A stretch of 64,000 nt of DNA from Nocardia sienata NBRC 100364 (GCF_001613205.1 NZ_BDBX01000039.1:1-64000); one strand, 5' to 3'; counted from the first letter of the stretch, positions 16,076-25,269 are shown. Notes: generated by a model not told the origin, from the letters alone. Made by a program: numbers and translations.

Positions 16076-17278
16076 CTACTTCTGGTTCAGATCCCGCTTG
16101 GCCGCGACCTTGGAGGACAGGCCGTGGATCTGCACGAACCCCTTGGCCAGCGACTGGTCGAAGCTGTCGCCCTCGTCGTAGGTGGCCAGGTTGAAATCGT
16201 AGAGCGACTGGTCGCTGCGCCGGCCGTTGACCACGACGTTCCCGGCGTGCAGCACCATCCGGATATCGCCGGACACATGCTGCTGGGTCTCCGCGACGAA
16301 GGCGTCCAGCGCCCGCTTCAGCGGTGAGAACCACAGGCCGTCGTAGGCCAGCTCGCCCCAGCGCTGCTCGACCTGCCGCTTGTAGCGGCCCAGTTCCCGC
16401 TCCAGGGTCACGTTCTCGAGCGCGCGGTGCGCGGTGATCAGCGCGATGGCACCGGGGGCCTCGTAGATCTCGCGGCTCTTGATACCGACGAGCCGGTCCT
16501 CGACCATATCGAGCCGGCCCACGCCCTGCCGGCCCGCGCGGCTGTTCAGTTCGGTGATCGCCTCGAGCACGCTGACCTGGCGGCCGTCGATGGCGACCGG
16601 AATGCCGCGTTCGAAGGTGACGATGAGTTCGTCGGGCGCCTCGAAGTTGACGGTCGGGTCGGTGGTGTAGTCGTAGACGTCCTTGGTGGGCGCGTTCCAG
16701 AGATCCTCGAGGAACCCGGTCTCGACCGCGCGACCCCAGACGTTCTGGTCGATGGAGAACGGCGACTTCTTGGTGACATTGATCGGGAGCTTGTTCTCCT
16801 CGGCGAAGGCGATGGCCTTCTCCCGGGTCCAGGCGTAGTCGCGGACCGGGGCGATCACGTTCAGGTCGGGGGCCAGGGCACCGATGCCGACCTCGAAGCG
16901 GACCTGATCGTTGCCCTTACCCGTGCAGCCGTGCGCGACGGTGTCCGCACCGTGGAACTTGGCGGCCTCCACCAGATGCTTGACGATGAGCGGGCGGCTG
17001 ATGGCCGAAACCAGCGGGTATTCACCCTGGTAGAGCGCGTTGGCCTGGATGGTGGGCAGGCAGTACTCGTCGGCGAACTCGTCGCGGGCGTCCACGACGA
17101 CGGCTTCGACGGCGCCGCAGTCCAGCGCACGCTGACGCACCACGTTCATATCCTCGCCGCCCTGCCCCAGGTCGATGGCCACGGCCACGACCTCGGCGCC
17201 GGTCTCCTTGCCGATCCAGCTGATGGCCACGGAGGTGTCCAGCCCACCGGAGTAGGCGAGTACGACGCGATCGGACAT
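16076..17278 (-). CDS. argG: Argininosuccinate synthase
   Basis: ATP-dependent condensation of citrulline and aspartate. The N-terminal PP-loop AYSGGLDTSVA (residues 8-18) and YSLYDFNLATYDEG-like C-terminal helix region are standard; 400 residues is the family length. ATG at 17278 is preceded by GAGGAG. It has its own promoter and ARG box about 140 bp upstream, unlike M. tuberculosis where argG directly follows argR. Here a kinase gene and a small peptide gene on the opposite strand intervene. Confidence 0.97.
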   Translation of the reverse strand: MSDRVVLAYSGGLDTSVAISWIGKETGAEVVAVAIDLGQGGEDMNVVRQRALDCGAVEAVVVDARDEFADEYCLPTIQANALYQGEYPLVSAISRPLIVKHLVEAAKFHGADTVAHGCTGKGNDQVRFEVGIGALAPDLNVIAPVRDYAWTREKAIAFAEENKLPINVTKKSPFSIDQNVWGRAVETGFLEDLWNAPTKDVYDYTTDPTVNFEAPDELIVTFERGIPVAIDGRQVSVLEAITELNSRAGRQGVGRLDMVEDRLVGIKSREIYEAPGAIALITAHRALENVTLERELGRYKRQVEQRWGELAYDGLWFSPLKRALDAFVAETQQHVSGDIRMVLHAGNVVVNGRRSDQSLYDFNLATYDEGDSFDQSLAKGFVQIHGLSSKVAAKRDLNQK

Positions 17279-17295
17279 GTTCTGGTGCTCCTCGG

Positions 17296-17333
17296 ATGAT
17301 GTTCGGGTGGTGCTGATGATGTTCGGGTGGTGC
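17296..17333. repeat. 18-bp direct repeat in the argG leader
   Basis: Two exact 18-bp copies (17296-17313 and 17316-17333) with a 2-bp gap lie in the untranslated leader just upstream of the argG ribosome-binding site. Their role is unknown; they may be simple slippage products. Confidence 0.7.
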
Positions 17334-17414
17334 GGGCGATGTTGCGCGCGCGGCCCGCCGTCTTCTCAGCAGTATGCTGACCCGCTGCCGGTTCGGCTCG
17401 CGCCGCCACTACAA

Positions 17415-17445
17415 ATGATTATGCACGATGGTGCAATCTCATTCA
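17415..17445 (-). promoter_or_regulatory. ARG box (ArgR operator) of argGH
   Basis: Read on the minus strand it has left half TGAATGAGATTGCA and right half TCGTGCATAATCAT around a 3-bp centre. The same two halves occur upstream of argC at 25270-25300. The -10 CATAAT (17418-17423) lies within the right half, so ArgR bound with arginine would block RNA polymerase. Transcription would start near 17411, leaving a leader of about 130 nt before argG. Confidence 0.85.
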
Positions 17446-17588
17446 TAATCGGGGTGGTCACGCCCGCTACCTGGCGCTATACCGGGCCGGAGAATGGTTG
17501 CGATAAGTGGTCGCCCCTTCCTCGCCTACTTACCTTATGAGACGCTGGTCACACCGATCGGCGCTCGACAGGTGGAGGAGGACGAACC

Positions 17589-17735
17589 GTGCAGACATTG
17601 CAGCAGTGGGCGCAGGACAATTACGAGACGATCGGTTATTTCGTCGTCACCTACGGCAACGCGGCCCTGGCCCTCGGCAAATCGGGTATCGAAATGGCCA
17701 CACCTCTCCTGCGGGATCTGGTGAACAACCACTGA
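17589..17735 (+). CDS. 48-residue small peptide, faintly PorH-like
   Basis: GTG start with an excellent ribosome-binding site GGAGGAGGA (17573-17581) seven bases upstream, and a TGA at 17733. The peptide begins MQTLQQWAQDNYETIGYFVV and ends LLRDLVNNH; it has no signal peptide and forms an amphipathic helix with no lysine or arginine until Lys31. The NYETIG segment near the N-terminus recalls NYETFG in the roughly 57-residue channel peptide PorH of Corynebacterium glutamicum as I remember it. That similarity is short and could be chance. It lies between argG (divergent) and a Ser/Thr kinase gene on the same strand, 160 bp downstream. Confidence 0.6.
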   Translation: MQTLQQWAQDNYETIGYFVVTYGNAALALGKSGIEMATPLLRDLVNNH

Positions 17736-17897
17736 GCGGCTGCCCCCGGCCGGCCCGGTACCGGCCGATGCCCCCGCAGCTCGTGACCGACCCACAGCGG
17801 CCCCGGGTACGCAAGCGCCCGGAAGTCCGGCGCCCGGAACACCTCACCGCACATGCGGTAGCGTCACGGCATTCCGATGAGTGTGGAGGGAGCAGCC

Positions 17898-19385
17898 GTG
17901 CTGGGGGTGGGCGCGACCTTCGCCGGATACCGGATCGAAGGAGTGCTGGGGCAGGGCGGTATGGGCACGGTGTACCTCGCCCGCCATCCGCGACTGCCGC
18001 GCAATGTCGCGTTGAAGCTGCTGAACCGGGAGGTGGGCAGCGATACCGAACTCACCCGCCGGTTCGAGCTGGAAGCCGATGTCGTCGCCCGGCTCGAACA
18101 TCCGGGCATAGTCGGAGTATTCGACCGCGGGACCGACGACGGGCACCTGTGGATCGCCATGCAATACATCCGGGGCACCGACGCGGCGAGCTGGGACGCT
18201 CGCGCGCATCCGCCCGAGACCGCGGTCCGATTGCTCGGTGAGACCGCGGCGGCGCTCGACTACGCACACAGCCGGGGCGTGCTGCACCGCGATGTGAAAC
18301 CGGCCAATATCCTCATCGCCGATGCCGAATCACTGCGTGAATCGCATTCGGTGCTGACCGATTTCGGCATCGCGCGGCTCACCGACGCCAATACCAAATT
18401 GACGGCCACCGGCGCGTTCACCGCCACGCTGGCCTACGGCTCCCCGGAGCAGTTGTCCGGTGCGGTGGTCGATCATCGTTGCGATCAGTACTCGCTGGCC
18501 TGCACCTTGTTCGCGGTGCTCGCCGGCCGGCCCCCGTACGCCTCCACGAACCCCGGCCAGGTCGTGATGGGGCATATCTCGCAACCACCGCCGCGGCTGA
18601 CCGCCACCCGCCCCGACCTGCCCACCGCCGTCGACGCGCTGGTGGCCCGCGCGATGGCCAAACAGCGCGACGAAAGGTTCGACAGCTGCGGTGAGTTCAT
18701 CACCGCCGTACGCGATGCCCTGCACGGCAGGCATACCGCGGCACCACCGGCCACCCCGGCGATGCCCGTGCCGGTCGCACGGCCGGTGCCCGTCCCCACT
18801 CCGCCGGAATTCCGCGCCGACCCCGTCTCCCGGCCGCAACCGCTTCCGGCGCCGCCCCGGGTGGTGACCGATCCGCGGCCGCCGGTCGCCGACCTGTGGG
18901 CGGCGGACGCCCGGCCGTGGCCGCAGGCACCCGCGCCCGGCCCCGGCCGCGGGACCGCCCTCACCGCCGGTCTCGCCACCCTGCTCGTCGCGGTGTTCCC
19001 GGTATTCATCTTCTGCGTCGGGCTGGTGGAGACCGTTCGGATGCTCGTGGCAGGCGATCCCGCCGGGCGTGCGGATCTCGTTTATTCCGTACTCGCGCTC
19101 GGGTTCATCGGAGTCGTTTCCCTGCTGTGGGTCAGCGGCGGCCTGCTGCTGCTGACGGGCAGACGGTCGGGTCGAGTGCTGACCCTGGTGAGCTCGGTGA
19201 TCGGGGTGCTCTCGGCGATCGCCGGAGCGGTAGCCGCCGTCGCCACGCATGAGTTGGCGGTCCTGGCGCTCACCGGCCCACTGCTGCTGCTGTCGGCGGT
19301 GGCGTTCGTCTGCGTCGCCTCACGTGCCACCGGGCGGTGGCTGTCGTATCGCACGTCGGTGCGGGCCGGTGGACCCAGGTACTGA
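17898..19385 (+). CDS. Membrane Ser/Thr protein kinase (PknF-like)
   Basis: Hanks-type kinase of about 495 residues. From the GTG at 17898: glycine loop GQGGMG (18-23), catalytic Lys40, HRDVKPAN (130-137), DFG (155-157), GSPEQL (181-186). A Pro-rich linker (about 275-365) leads to about four transmembrane helices (about 370-480) with little extracytoplasmic sequence. That differs from PknA/B/PASTA kinases. The GTG at 17898 follows GGAGGGAG (17885-17892), so it is preferred over the in-frame ATG at 17877. The start resembles mycobacterial PknF. The gene interrupts the usual argR-argG junction. Substrate unknown; the adjacent small peptide is a candidate by position only. Confidence 0.93.
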   Translation: MLGVGATFAGYRIEGVLGQGGMGTVYLARHPRLPRNVALKLLNREVGSDTELTRRFELEADVVARLEHPGIVGVFDRGTDDGHLWIAMQYIRGTDAASWDARAHPPETAVRLLGETAAALDYAHSRGVLHRDVKPANILIADAESLRESHSVLTDFGIARLTDANTKLTATGAFTATLAYGSPEQLSGAVVDHRCDQYSLACTLFAVLAGRPPYASTNPGQVVMGHISQPPPRLTATRPDLPTAVDALVARAMAKQRDERFDSCGEFITAVRDALHGRHTAAPPATPAMPVPVARPVPVPTPPEFRADPVSRPQPLPAPPRVVTDPRPPVADLWAADARPWPQAPAPGPGRGTALTAGLATLLVAVFPVFIFCVGLVETVRMLVAGDPAGRADLVYSVLALGFIGVVSLLWVSGGLLLLTGRRSGRVLTLVSSVIGVLSAIAGAVAAVATHELAVLALTGPLLLLSAVAFVCVASRATGRWLSYRTSVRAGGPRY

Positions 19386-19412
19386 CCGGGCGCAGGGTCG
19401 CGGACGCACGGG

Positions 19413-19922
19413 TCAGGCGAGGTTCTCGATCTTCGCGGCCAGTTCGGCGCCGGTGAGAGGCTCGCGCGCGATCACCGCGATGGTGTCGTCCCCCGCGATC
19501 GTGCCGACGATATAGGGCAGCGAGGCGCGGTCCAGGGCACTGGCCAGGAAATGCGCGGCGCCGGGTGGGGTGCGCAGGACCGCGATGTTACCGCTGGCAT
19601 CGGTGGAGACCAGCAGATCGCCGAGCAGTTTGGCCAACCGCCCCGTGCCACCGGTTACCCCGCGCACCGGGCTGCCGTCCTCGGGCACCACGTACACGCC
19701 GGCGCCGCCGTCGGCGGCCCGGAGTTTCACCGCACCCAATTCGTCCAGATCACGCGACAGCGTCGCCTGGGTGGTTTCGATCCCCTCCGCCGCGAGCAGG
19801 GTGGCGAGCTCGGTCTGACTGCGCACCGGATGCGCGGCCAGCAGCGCGATGATCCGCGACTGCCGGCCGGCGCGGGTGGCGGCGGTGACCGGTCCCGTCG
19901 AATGTATCCGGGCCTCGCTCAT
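19413..19922 (-). CDS. argR: Arginine repressor
   Basis: 169-residue hexameric repressor and corepressor sensor. N-terminal winged helix: SQTELATLLAAEGIETTQATLSRDLDELGAVKL (about residues 35-68). C-terminal arginine-binding and trimer region contains GTIAGDDTIAVI. The ATG at 19922 overlaps the argF stop (ATGA). It is the last gene of the argCJBDFR unit and should bind the two ARG boxes at 17415-17445 and 25270-25300. Confidence 0.97.
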   Translation of the reverse strand: MSEARIHSTGPVTAATRAGRQSRIIALLAAHPVRSQTELATLLAAEGIETTQATLSRDLDELGAVKLRAADGGAGVYVVPEDGSPVRGVTGGTGRLAKLLGDLLVSTDASGNIAVLRTPPGAAHFLASALDRASLPYIVGTIAGDDTIAVIAREPLTGAELAAKIENLA

Positions 19923-20884
19923 CGTCGTGGTGCGTCCTTGCGTGCCAGCAGCCACACCAGCAGCGCCTTCTGCGCGTGCAGCCGATTCTCCGCCTCGTCC
20001 CAGACCACACTGTGCGGCCCGTCGAGTACCTCGTCGGTGATCTCCTCGCCGCGATGCGCGGGCAGACAGTGCAACACCATGGCATCGGCACCGGCCCGGG
20101 CCAGCAACTCGGTGTTCACCTGGTACGGCCGGAAGGGGCCGACCCGGTCCAGGCCGTCGCTCTCCTGGCCCATGGAGGTCCAGGTATCGGTGACCAGCAC
20201 ATCGGCGCCGTCGGCCGCGATCATCGGATCCTCGGTGACGACGATGCTGCCGCCGGTTTCGGCGGCGCGGGCCTCGGCGGCCGCGACCACCGCGGGCGCC
20301 GGGAGGAAACCCGCGGGTGCGGCGATCCGGACGTGCAGTCCGGCGGTGGCCCCGCCCAGCAGCAGCGAATGGGACATATTGTTGGCGCCGTCGCCGAAGT
20401 AGGCCAGCCGCAACCCGCGCAGCCCGCCCTTGTGCTCGGTGATGGTGAGCAGATCGGCCAGCACCTGGCAGGGATGGAATTCGTCGGACAGCGCGTTGAC
20501 CAGCGGAACCGTGGCAGTGGAGGCCATCTCCTCCAACCGCCGCTGGCCGAAGGTCCGCCAGACGACGGCCTCGACATAGCGCGACAGGACCCGACCGGTA
20601 TCGGCCAGCGTTTCGTCGCGCCCCAGCTGGGTGGTCTGCCCATCCACCACGATCGCGTGCCCGCCGAGCTGGGCGATACCCAGCTCGAAGGAGAACCGGG
20701 TGCGCGTGGAGTTCTTGTCGAAGATCACCCCGACTCCGCGCGGGCCCTCAAGCGGCCGGTGCGCGAACGGGTTCTTCTTCAGTTCGGCCGCCAGGGCCAG
20801 TACCTCGGCCTGTTCCGCCGGTGTCAGATCGTCGTCACGCAGGAAATGGCGGACAGCGGTGGCCGGTTGTAGGGAGGCGGTCAT
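19919..20884 (-). CDS. argF: Ornithine carbamoyltransferase
   Basis: Makes citrulline from ornithine and carbamoyl phosphate. Carbamoyl-phosphate motif STRTR (residues 59-63), then HPCQ near 138 and HCLPAHRG near 270 for the ornithine site. 321 residues, normal length. ATG at 20884 overlaps the argD stop and its own stop overlaps the argR start, so all are translationally coupled. Confidence 0.97.
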   Translation of the reverse strand: MTASLQPATAVRHFLRDDDLTPAEQAEVLALAAELKKNPFAHRPLEGPRGVGVIFDKNSTRTRFSFELGIAQLGGHAIVVDGQTTQLGRDETLADTGRVLSRYVEAVVWRTFGQRRLEEMASTATVPLVNALSDEFHPCQVLADLLTITEHKGGLRGLRLAYFGDGANNMSHSLLLGGATAGLHVRIAAPAGFLPAPAVVAAAEARAAETGGSIVVTEDPMIAADGADVLVTDTWTSMGQESDGLDRVGPFRPYQVNTELLARAGADAMVLHCLPAHRGEEITDEVLDGPHSVVWDEAENRLHAQKALLVWLLARKDAPRR

Positions 20885-22080
20885 CCGCGCGGTCCTTTCG
20901 TTTCGGCCAGCACCTCGTCGAGGATCCCGGGCAGATCCAGCACGAGATTGTCGGCCTGGGTCTCGGTGAGGACCAGCGGCGGCGCCAGCCGGATCACATC
21001 GGGTTTGGCCGGGTTCACCAGATATCCGGCGGCACGCGCGCGGGCCTCGACCCGGGGCGCCACCGCGGCGGTGAGTCCGATCCCGATCAGCAGTCCGGCG
21101 CCGCGCACATCGGCGATCAGCGGATGCTCGAGCACCGCGATGCCGTCGCTGAGCCGCTTACCCACCGATTCGACATGTTCGAGCAGGCCGTCGTCCTCGA
21201 GTGTGCGCAGCACGGCCAGGGCCGCGGCCGCGCAGACGGGATTACCGCCGAAGGTGGTGCCGTGCATACCGGGCGTGAACAGTTCGGCCGCGGGCCCGGT
21301 GGCCAGCACCGCCCCGATCGGCAGACCCGCGCCCAGTCCTTTGGCCAGGGTGATGACATCCGGGGTGATACCGAACGACTGGTGCGCGAACATCTTGCCC
21401 GTACGGCCGATACCGGTCTGGACCTCGTCCAGGATCAGCAGCGCCCCGGCCCGCGCGGTGATTTCCCGGGCCCGCACCAGATAGTCCAGCGGCGGTACCA
21501 CCACACCGCTCTCCCCGAGCATCGGCTCGAGGAAGACCGCGGCGGTATCGGCATCGACCGCGCGCTCGAGGATCCGGGCATCTCCGTAGGGAATGTGCAC
21601 CACTCCCGGCGGCATGGGTTCGAACGGCGCGCGTTTGGACGGCTGACCGGTGAGTGCGAGCGCGCCCATGGTACGGCCGTGGAACGCCTCGTCACAGGCG
21701 ATGATCTTGCGACGGCCGGTGAGCCGGGCCAGTTTGAAGGCCGCCTCGTTGGCCTCGGTGCCGGAGTTGCAGAAGAAGGCGCGGCCGTCACCGTCACCGA
21801 AATGTCCGAGTAGCCGCTCGGCGAGCTCGATCACCGGTTCGCTGCCGTACAGGTTCGAGACGTGACCGAGCGTGCCGAGCTGGTCCATCACCGCGTTCAG
21901 GATGGCCTGATGTGCGTGACCGAGGCTGTTGACCGCGATCCCGCCCACGAAATCGACATAGCGGTTGCCGTCCGCGTCGTACACCACCGCGCCGGTCCCC
22001 CGGGTCAGCACGACCTCCGGAGTGGGGTAGTTGCGCATCATCACGTTCGACCAACGTTGCCGCAGTTGCGCAGTGTTCAT
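20881..22080 (-). CDS. argD: Acetylornithine aminotransferase
   Basis: Class III PLP aminotransferase that makes N-acetylornithine, and possibly also acts in lysine synthesis. The cofactor region FCNSGTEANEAAFK, the LILDEVQTGIGRTG segment and the PLP lysine in TLAKGLG are present. ATG at 22080 (MNTAQLRQRWSNVM) gives 399 residues, as in mycobacteria; the frame stays open upstream inside argB but that part is not conserved. ATGA overlap with argB. Confidence 0.97.
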   Translation of the reverse strand: MNTAQLRQRWSNVMMRNYPTPEVVLTRGTGAVVYDADGNRYVDFVGGIAVNSLGHAHQAILNAVMDQLGTLGHVSNLYGSEPVIELAERLLGHFGDGDGRAFFCNSGTEANEAAFKLARLTGRRKIIACDEAFHGRTMGALALTGQPSKRAPFEPMPPGVVHIPYGDARILERAVDADTAAVFLEPMLGESGVVVPPLDYLVRAREITARAGALLILDEVQTGIGRTGKMFAHQSFGITPDVITLAKGLGAGLPIGAVLATGPAAELFTPGMHGTTFGGNPVCAAAALAVLRTLEDDGLLEHVESVGKRLSDGIAVLEHPLIADVRGAGLLIGIGLTAAVAPRVEARARAAGYLVNPAKPDVIRLAPPLVLTETQADNLVLDLPGILDEVLAETKGPRG

Positions 22081-22991
22081 GCTCTGACTCCGTTTTCCTC
22101 GTTCGCCGGCAGTGTGACCATGGTCCCGATTCCCTCCCCGGTGAACAGCTCCAGCAGTACCGAATGGGGTACGCGACCGTCGATGACGTGTGCGCTCGAT
22201 ACGCCACCGCGGACCGCGCGCAGACATGCCTCCATTTTGGGGACCATCCCCGCGTCCAGAGACGGCAGCAGGTCGGCCAGCGCGTCGGTGTCGATCACGC
22301 TGGTCAGCGAGGAACGGTCGGGCCAATTCGTGTACAGGCCCTCGACATCGGTGAGCATCACCAGTTTTTCGGCGCCGATCCCTTCGGCCAGCGCGGCGGC
22401 CGCGGTATCGGCGTTGATGTTGTGCACCACCCCGTCGGCATCGGGGGCGATGGTGGACACCACCGGAATCCGTCCCGCGCCGATGAGGTCGAGCACCGAG
22501 TCCGGGTGCACATCGGTCACATCGCCGACCAGTCCGATATCGGTGGCCTCCCCGTCCACGAAAACCGTGCGGCGGGTCGCGGTGAACAGCCGGGCGTCCT
22601 CACCGGAGATCCCGACGGCGTAGGGCCCGTGCGCGTTGATCAGCCCGACCAGTTCCCGGCCGACCTGGCCGAACAGCACCATCCGCACCACATCCATCAC
22701 CTCGGGCGTGGTGACCCGGAAGCCGCCGCGGAACTCCCCGGTGAGGCCGAGGCGTTTCAGCATGGCCGAGATCTGCGGCCCGCCCCCGTGCACCACCACC
22801 GGGTGCACGCCGACGGTGCGCAGGAAGGCCATATCGGCGGCGAAGGCGCGTTTGAGGCCGTCGTCGATCATGGCGTTGCCGCCGTATTTCACGACCACGA
22901 CCTTGTCGCGGAATTTCTGCAGCCAGGGCAGCGCACCGGCGAGGATATGGGCTTTGTCCAGCGCGGAAAGTTCGCGCAACGCGTCGGTCAT
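22077..22991 (-). CDS. argB: Acetylglutamate kinase
   Basis: Phosphorylates N-acetylglutamate, usually the arginine-inhibited step. Amino-acid kinase fold with KYGGNAM (residues 35-41), HGGGPQI (69-75) and the ATP-side segment VVHNINADTAAAALA. 304 residues. Its N-terminal helix (ALPWLQKFRDK) is of the kind linked to arginine feedback inhibition. ATGA overlaps with both argJ and argD. Confidence 0.97.
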   Translation of the reverse strand: MTDALRELSALDKAHILAGALPWLQKFRDKVVVVKYGGNAMIDDGLKRAFAADMAFLRTVGVHPVVVHGGGPQISAMLKRLGLTGEFRGGFRVTTPEVMDVVRMVLFGQVGRELVGLINAHGPYAVGISGEDARLFTATRRTVFVDGEATDIGLVGDVTDVHPDSVLDLIGAGRIPVVSTIAPDADGVVHNINADTAAAALAEGIGAEKLVMLTDVEGLYTNWPDRSSLTSVIDTDALADLLPSLDAGMVPKMEACLRAVRGGVSSAHVIDGRVPHSVLLELFTGEGIGTMVTLPANEENGVRA

Positions 22992-24199
22992 GAGCTGTAG
23001 GCCGAGTTCTCTTCGACGTATCCGTGGGACAGATCGGTGGTGCGGACCGTGGCGGTGCCGTCGCCGAGGCGCAGATCGACGACCACATGGATATCGGCGC
23101 CGGACAGGTCGACCTCACGCGCGCCGGGCGCGCCCGTCCCGTCGACGCAGACCGGGAAACCGTTGAACGACACCGAGATCAGATCCGGGTCCAGTTCGAT
23201 GGGTGCGGTGCCCACCGCGGCCAGCACTCGCCCCCAGTTCGGATCGGAACCGAACATGGCGGTTTTGACCAGGCTGTCGCGGGCGATGATCCGGGCCGCG
23301 ACGAGTGCCTCGTCCTCGCTGCGCGCCCCCTCGACCGTGACGAGCACCCGCTTGGTCACACCTTCGGCATCGGCCATCAGCTGACCGGCCAGATCGTCGC
23401 AGACCGCGAGCACGGCCGCGTCGAGTTCGTCCTGAGTGGGCGCGACCTCGCTGGCTCCGTTGGCCAGCAACAGGACCGTGTCGTTGGTGGACATCGCACC
23501 GTCCACGTCGAGGCGGTCGAAGGTGAGCCTGGTGGCCCGCCGCAGCGCAGTGTCGAGTTGCCCGGCGCTCGCCACGGCATCGGTGGTCAGCACGACCAGC
23601 ATGGTCGCCAGACCGGGGGCCAGCATGCCCGCGCCCTTGGCCATCCCGCCGACATTCCACTTGTCCGGATGGTGCAGCGAGGCTTCTTTCGGCACGGTGT
23701 CGGTGGTCATGATGGCGTGCGCGGCATCGGTCCCGCCGGACATCCCGCCGCCCATCTCGTGCACGATCTCGGTGACCGCGGGCAGTAGTTTGTCCATCGG
23801 CAACCGGTCTCCGATGAGGCCCGTGGAACACACCGCGATCTCCCCGGCTCCGGTTTCGGTGCCCCAGTTGCTCAGTGCCGCGGCGAGTTCCTCCGCGGTG
23901 CGGTGGGTGTCCTGGAAGCCCTCCGGCCCGGTGCAGGCATTGGCCCCACCGGAGTTCAGGATCACCGCGCGCAGCCGTCCGGCCTTGAGAACCTGCTGTG
24001 ACCACAGCACCGGTGCGGCTTTCACCTTGTTACTGGTGAACACACCTGCCGCCGCGTAGTCGGGGCCCTCGTTGAAGACGAGGGCCAGGTCGGGGCCGCC
24101 CTTGGCCTTGATACCCGCGGCGATCCCCGCGGCCCGGAAGCCCAGCGGTGCGGTGACACCCTGGTTGTGCACGAGGTTCCCGTTCTGTGCGGTGGTCAC
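22988..24199 (-). CDS. argJ: Glutamate N-acetyltransferase / amino-acid acetyltransferase
   Basis: Bifunctional enzyme that recycles the acetyl group from acetylornithine to glutamate. It self-cleaves before a threonine, here the Thr of GLATML in KGAGMLAPGLATML. SGGANACTG and GSDPNWGRVLAAVG are family blocks. 403 residues. GTG start at 24199 overlaps the argC stop (GTGA), its own stop overlaps argB. Confidence 0.97.
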   Translation of the reverse strand: MTTAQNGNLVHNQGVTAPLGFRAAGIAAGIKAKGGPDLALVFNEGPDYAAAGVFTSNKVKAAPVLWSQQVLKAGRLRAVILNSGGANACTGPEGFQDTHRTAEELAAALSNWGTETGAGEIAVCSTGLIGDRLPMDKLLPAVTEIVHEMGGGMSGGTDAAHAIMTTDTVPKEASLHHPDKWNVGGMAKGAGMLAPGLATMLVVLTTDAVASAGQLDTALRRATRLTFDRLDVDGAMSTNDTVLLLANGASEVAPTQDELDAAVLAVCDDLAGQLMADAEGVTKRVLVTVEGARSEDEALVAARIIARDSLVKTAMFGSDPNWGRVLAAVGTAPIELDPDLISVSFNGFPVCVDGTGAPGAREVDLSGADIHVVVDLRLGDGTATVRTTDLSHGYVEENSAYSS

Positions 24200-25266
24200 G
24201 GTGCCACTCCTACGGTGGACAGCCCGGCGGTCTCGTCGAAGCCGAGCGCGAGATTCATGGACTGCACCGCGCCGCCGGCGGTGCCCTTGGTCAGATTGTC
24301 GATCGCCCCGATCACCACGAGCAGGCCCGCGTCGGCGTCGACGGCGACCTGCAGCGTGACCGAGTTGGCACCCAGCACCGATCCGGTCTGGGGCAGGGCA
24401 CCCTCGGGCAGCAGATGCACGAAGGGCTCGTCCGCGTAGGCCTTCTCGTAGACGGCCCGCGCCTGCGCCGCGTCCACCCGTACCGGCGCGGTGCAGGTCG
24501 CCAGAATGCCGCGCGGCATGGGCGCGAGCACCGGGGTGAACGACACCTTCACCGGCGTGCCGGCGACCGCCGAGAGGTTCTGTGTGATCTCCGGGGTGTG
24601 CCGGTGCGCACCGGCCACGCCGTAGGCCCGCGCCGACCCCATGACCTCGGACCCGAGCAGGCCGACATCGAGTTTGCGGCCCGCCCCGGAAGTACCGCTG
24701 ACGGCGACGACGTGCACCGTCGGCTCGACGATGCCCGCGGCGACCGCGGGAGCCAGCGCCAGACTGCTGACCGTCGGGTAGCAGCCGGGGACCGCGATCC
24801 GGGTGGCGCCCCGCAATGCCTCGCGCGCTCCGGGCAGCTCCGGCAGACCGTACGGCCAGCTTCCGGCATGGGGTCCGCCGTAGTAGCGGTCCCAGGCGGC
24901 CGGGTCGGTGAGCCGGAAGTCGGCACCGCAGTCGATGATCACCGTCGATTCCGGTAGCTCGGCCGCCAGCGCCGCCGACTGCCCGTGCGGCAGGCCGAGG
25001 AATACGATGTCGTGGCCGGCCAGTTCGGCGGCCGTGGTGGGGGCGAGGATCCGGTCCGCCAGTGGCAGCAACTGCGGCTGCAGCGCGCCCAGGGCGGTGC
25101 CCGCGTTGTTACCGGCGGTCAGCGCCCCGATCTCGAGGCGCCCGGCTCGGTACTCCGGATGCCCCAGCAACAGACGCAGCACTTCCCCGCCCGCGTAACC
25201 ACTGGCACCGGCGACGGCCACGCGCAGGGGTCCGTTCCGGTCGGGCATATCCGTGAGATCAGCCAT
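24196..25266 (-). CDS. argC: N-acetyl-gamma-glutamyl-phosphate reductase
   Basis: NADPH-dependent reduction of acetylglutamyl phosphate. Nucleotide motif GASGYAGGEVLRLL near the N-terminus and active cysteine in VPGCYPTV. I chose the ATG at 25266 (MADLTDMPD), 356 residues. The longer start at 25287 would lie inside the ARG box. The -10 CATAAT ends 6 nt before this ATG, so the transcript is probably leaderless, common in actinobacteria. First gene of argCJBDFR. Confidence 0.96.
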   Translation of the reverse strand: MADLTDMPDRNGPLRVAVAGASGYAGGEVLRLLLGHPEYRAGRLEIGALTAGNNAGTALGALQPQLLPLADRILAPTTAAELAGHDIVFLGLPHGQSAALAAELPESTVIIDCGADFRLTDPAAWDRYYGGPHAGSWPYGLPELPGAREALRGATRIAVPGCYPTVSSLALAPAVAAGIVEPTVHVVAVSGTSGAGRKLDVGLLGSEVMGSARAYGVAGAHRHTPEITQNLSAVAGTPVKVSFTPVLAPMPRGILATCTAPVRVDAAQARAVYEKAYADEPFVHLLPEGALPQTGSVLGANSVTLQVAVDADAGLLVVIGAIDNLTKGTAGGAVQSMNLALGFDETAGLSTVGVAP

Positions 25267-25269
25267 GTG

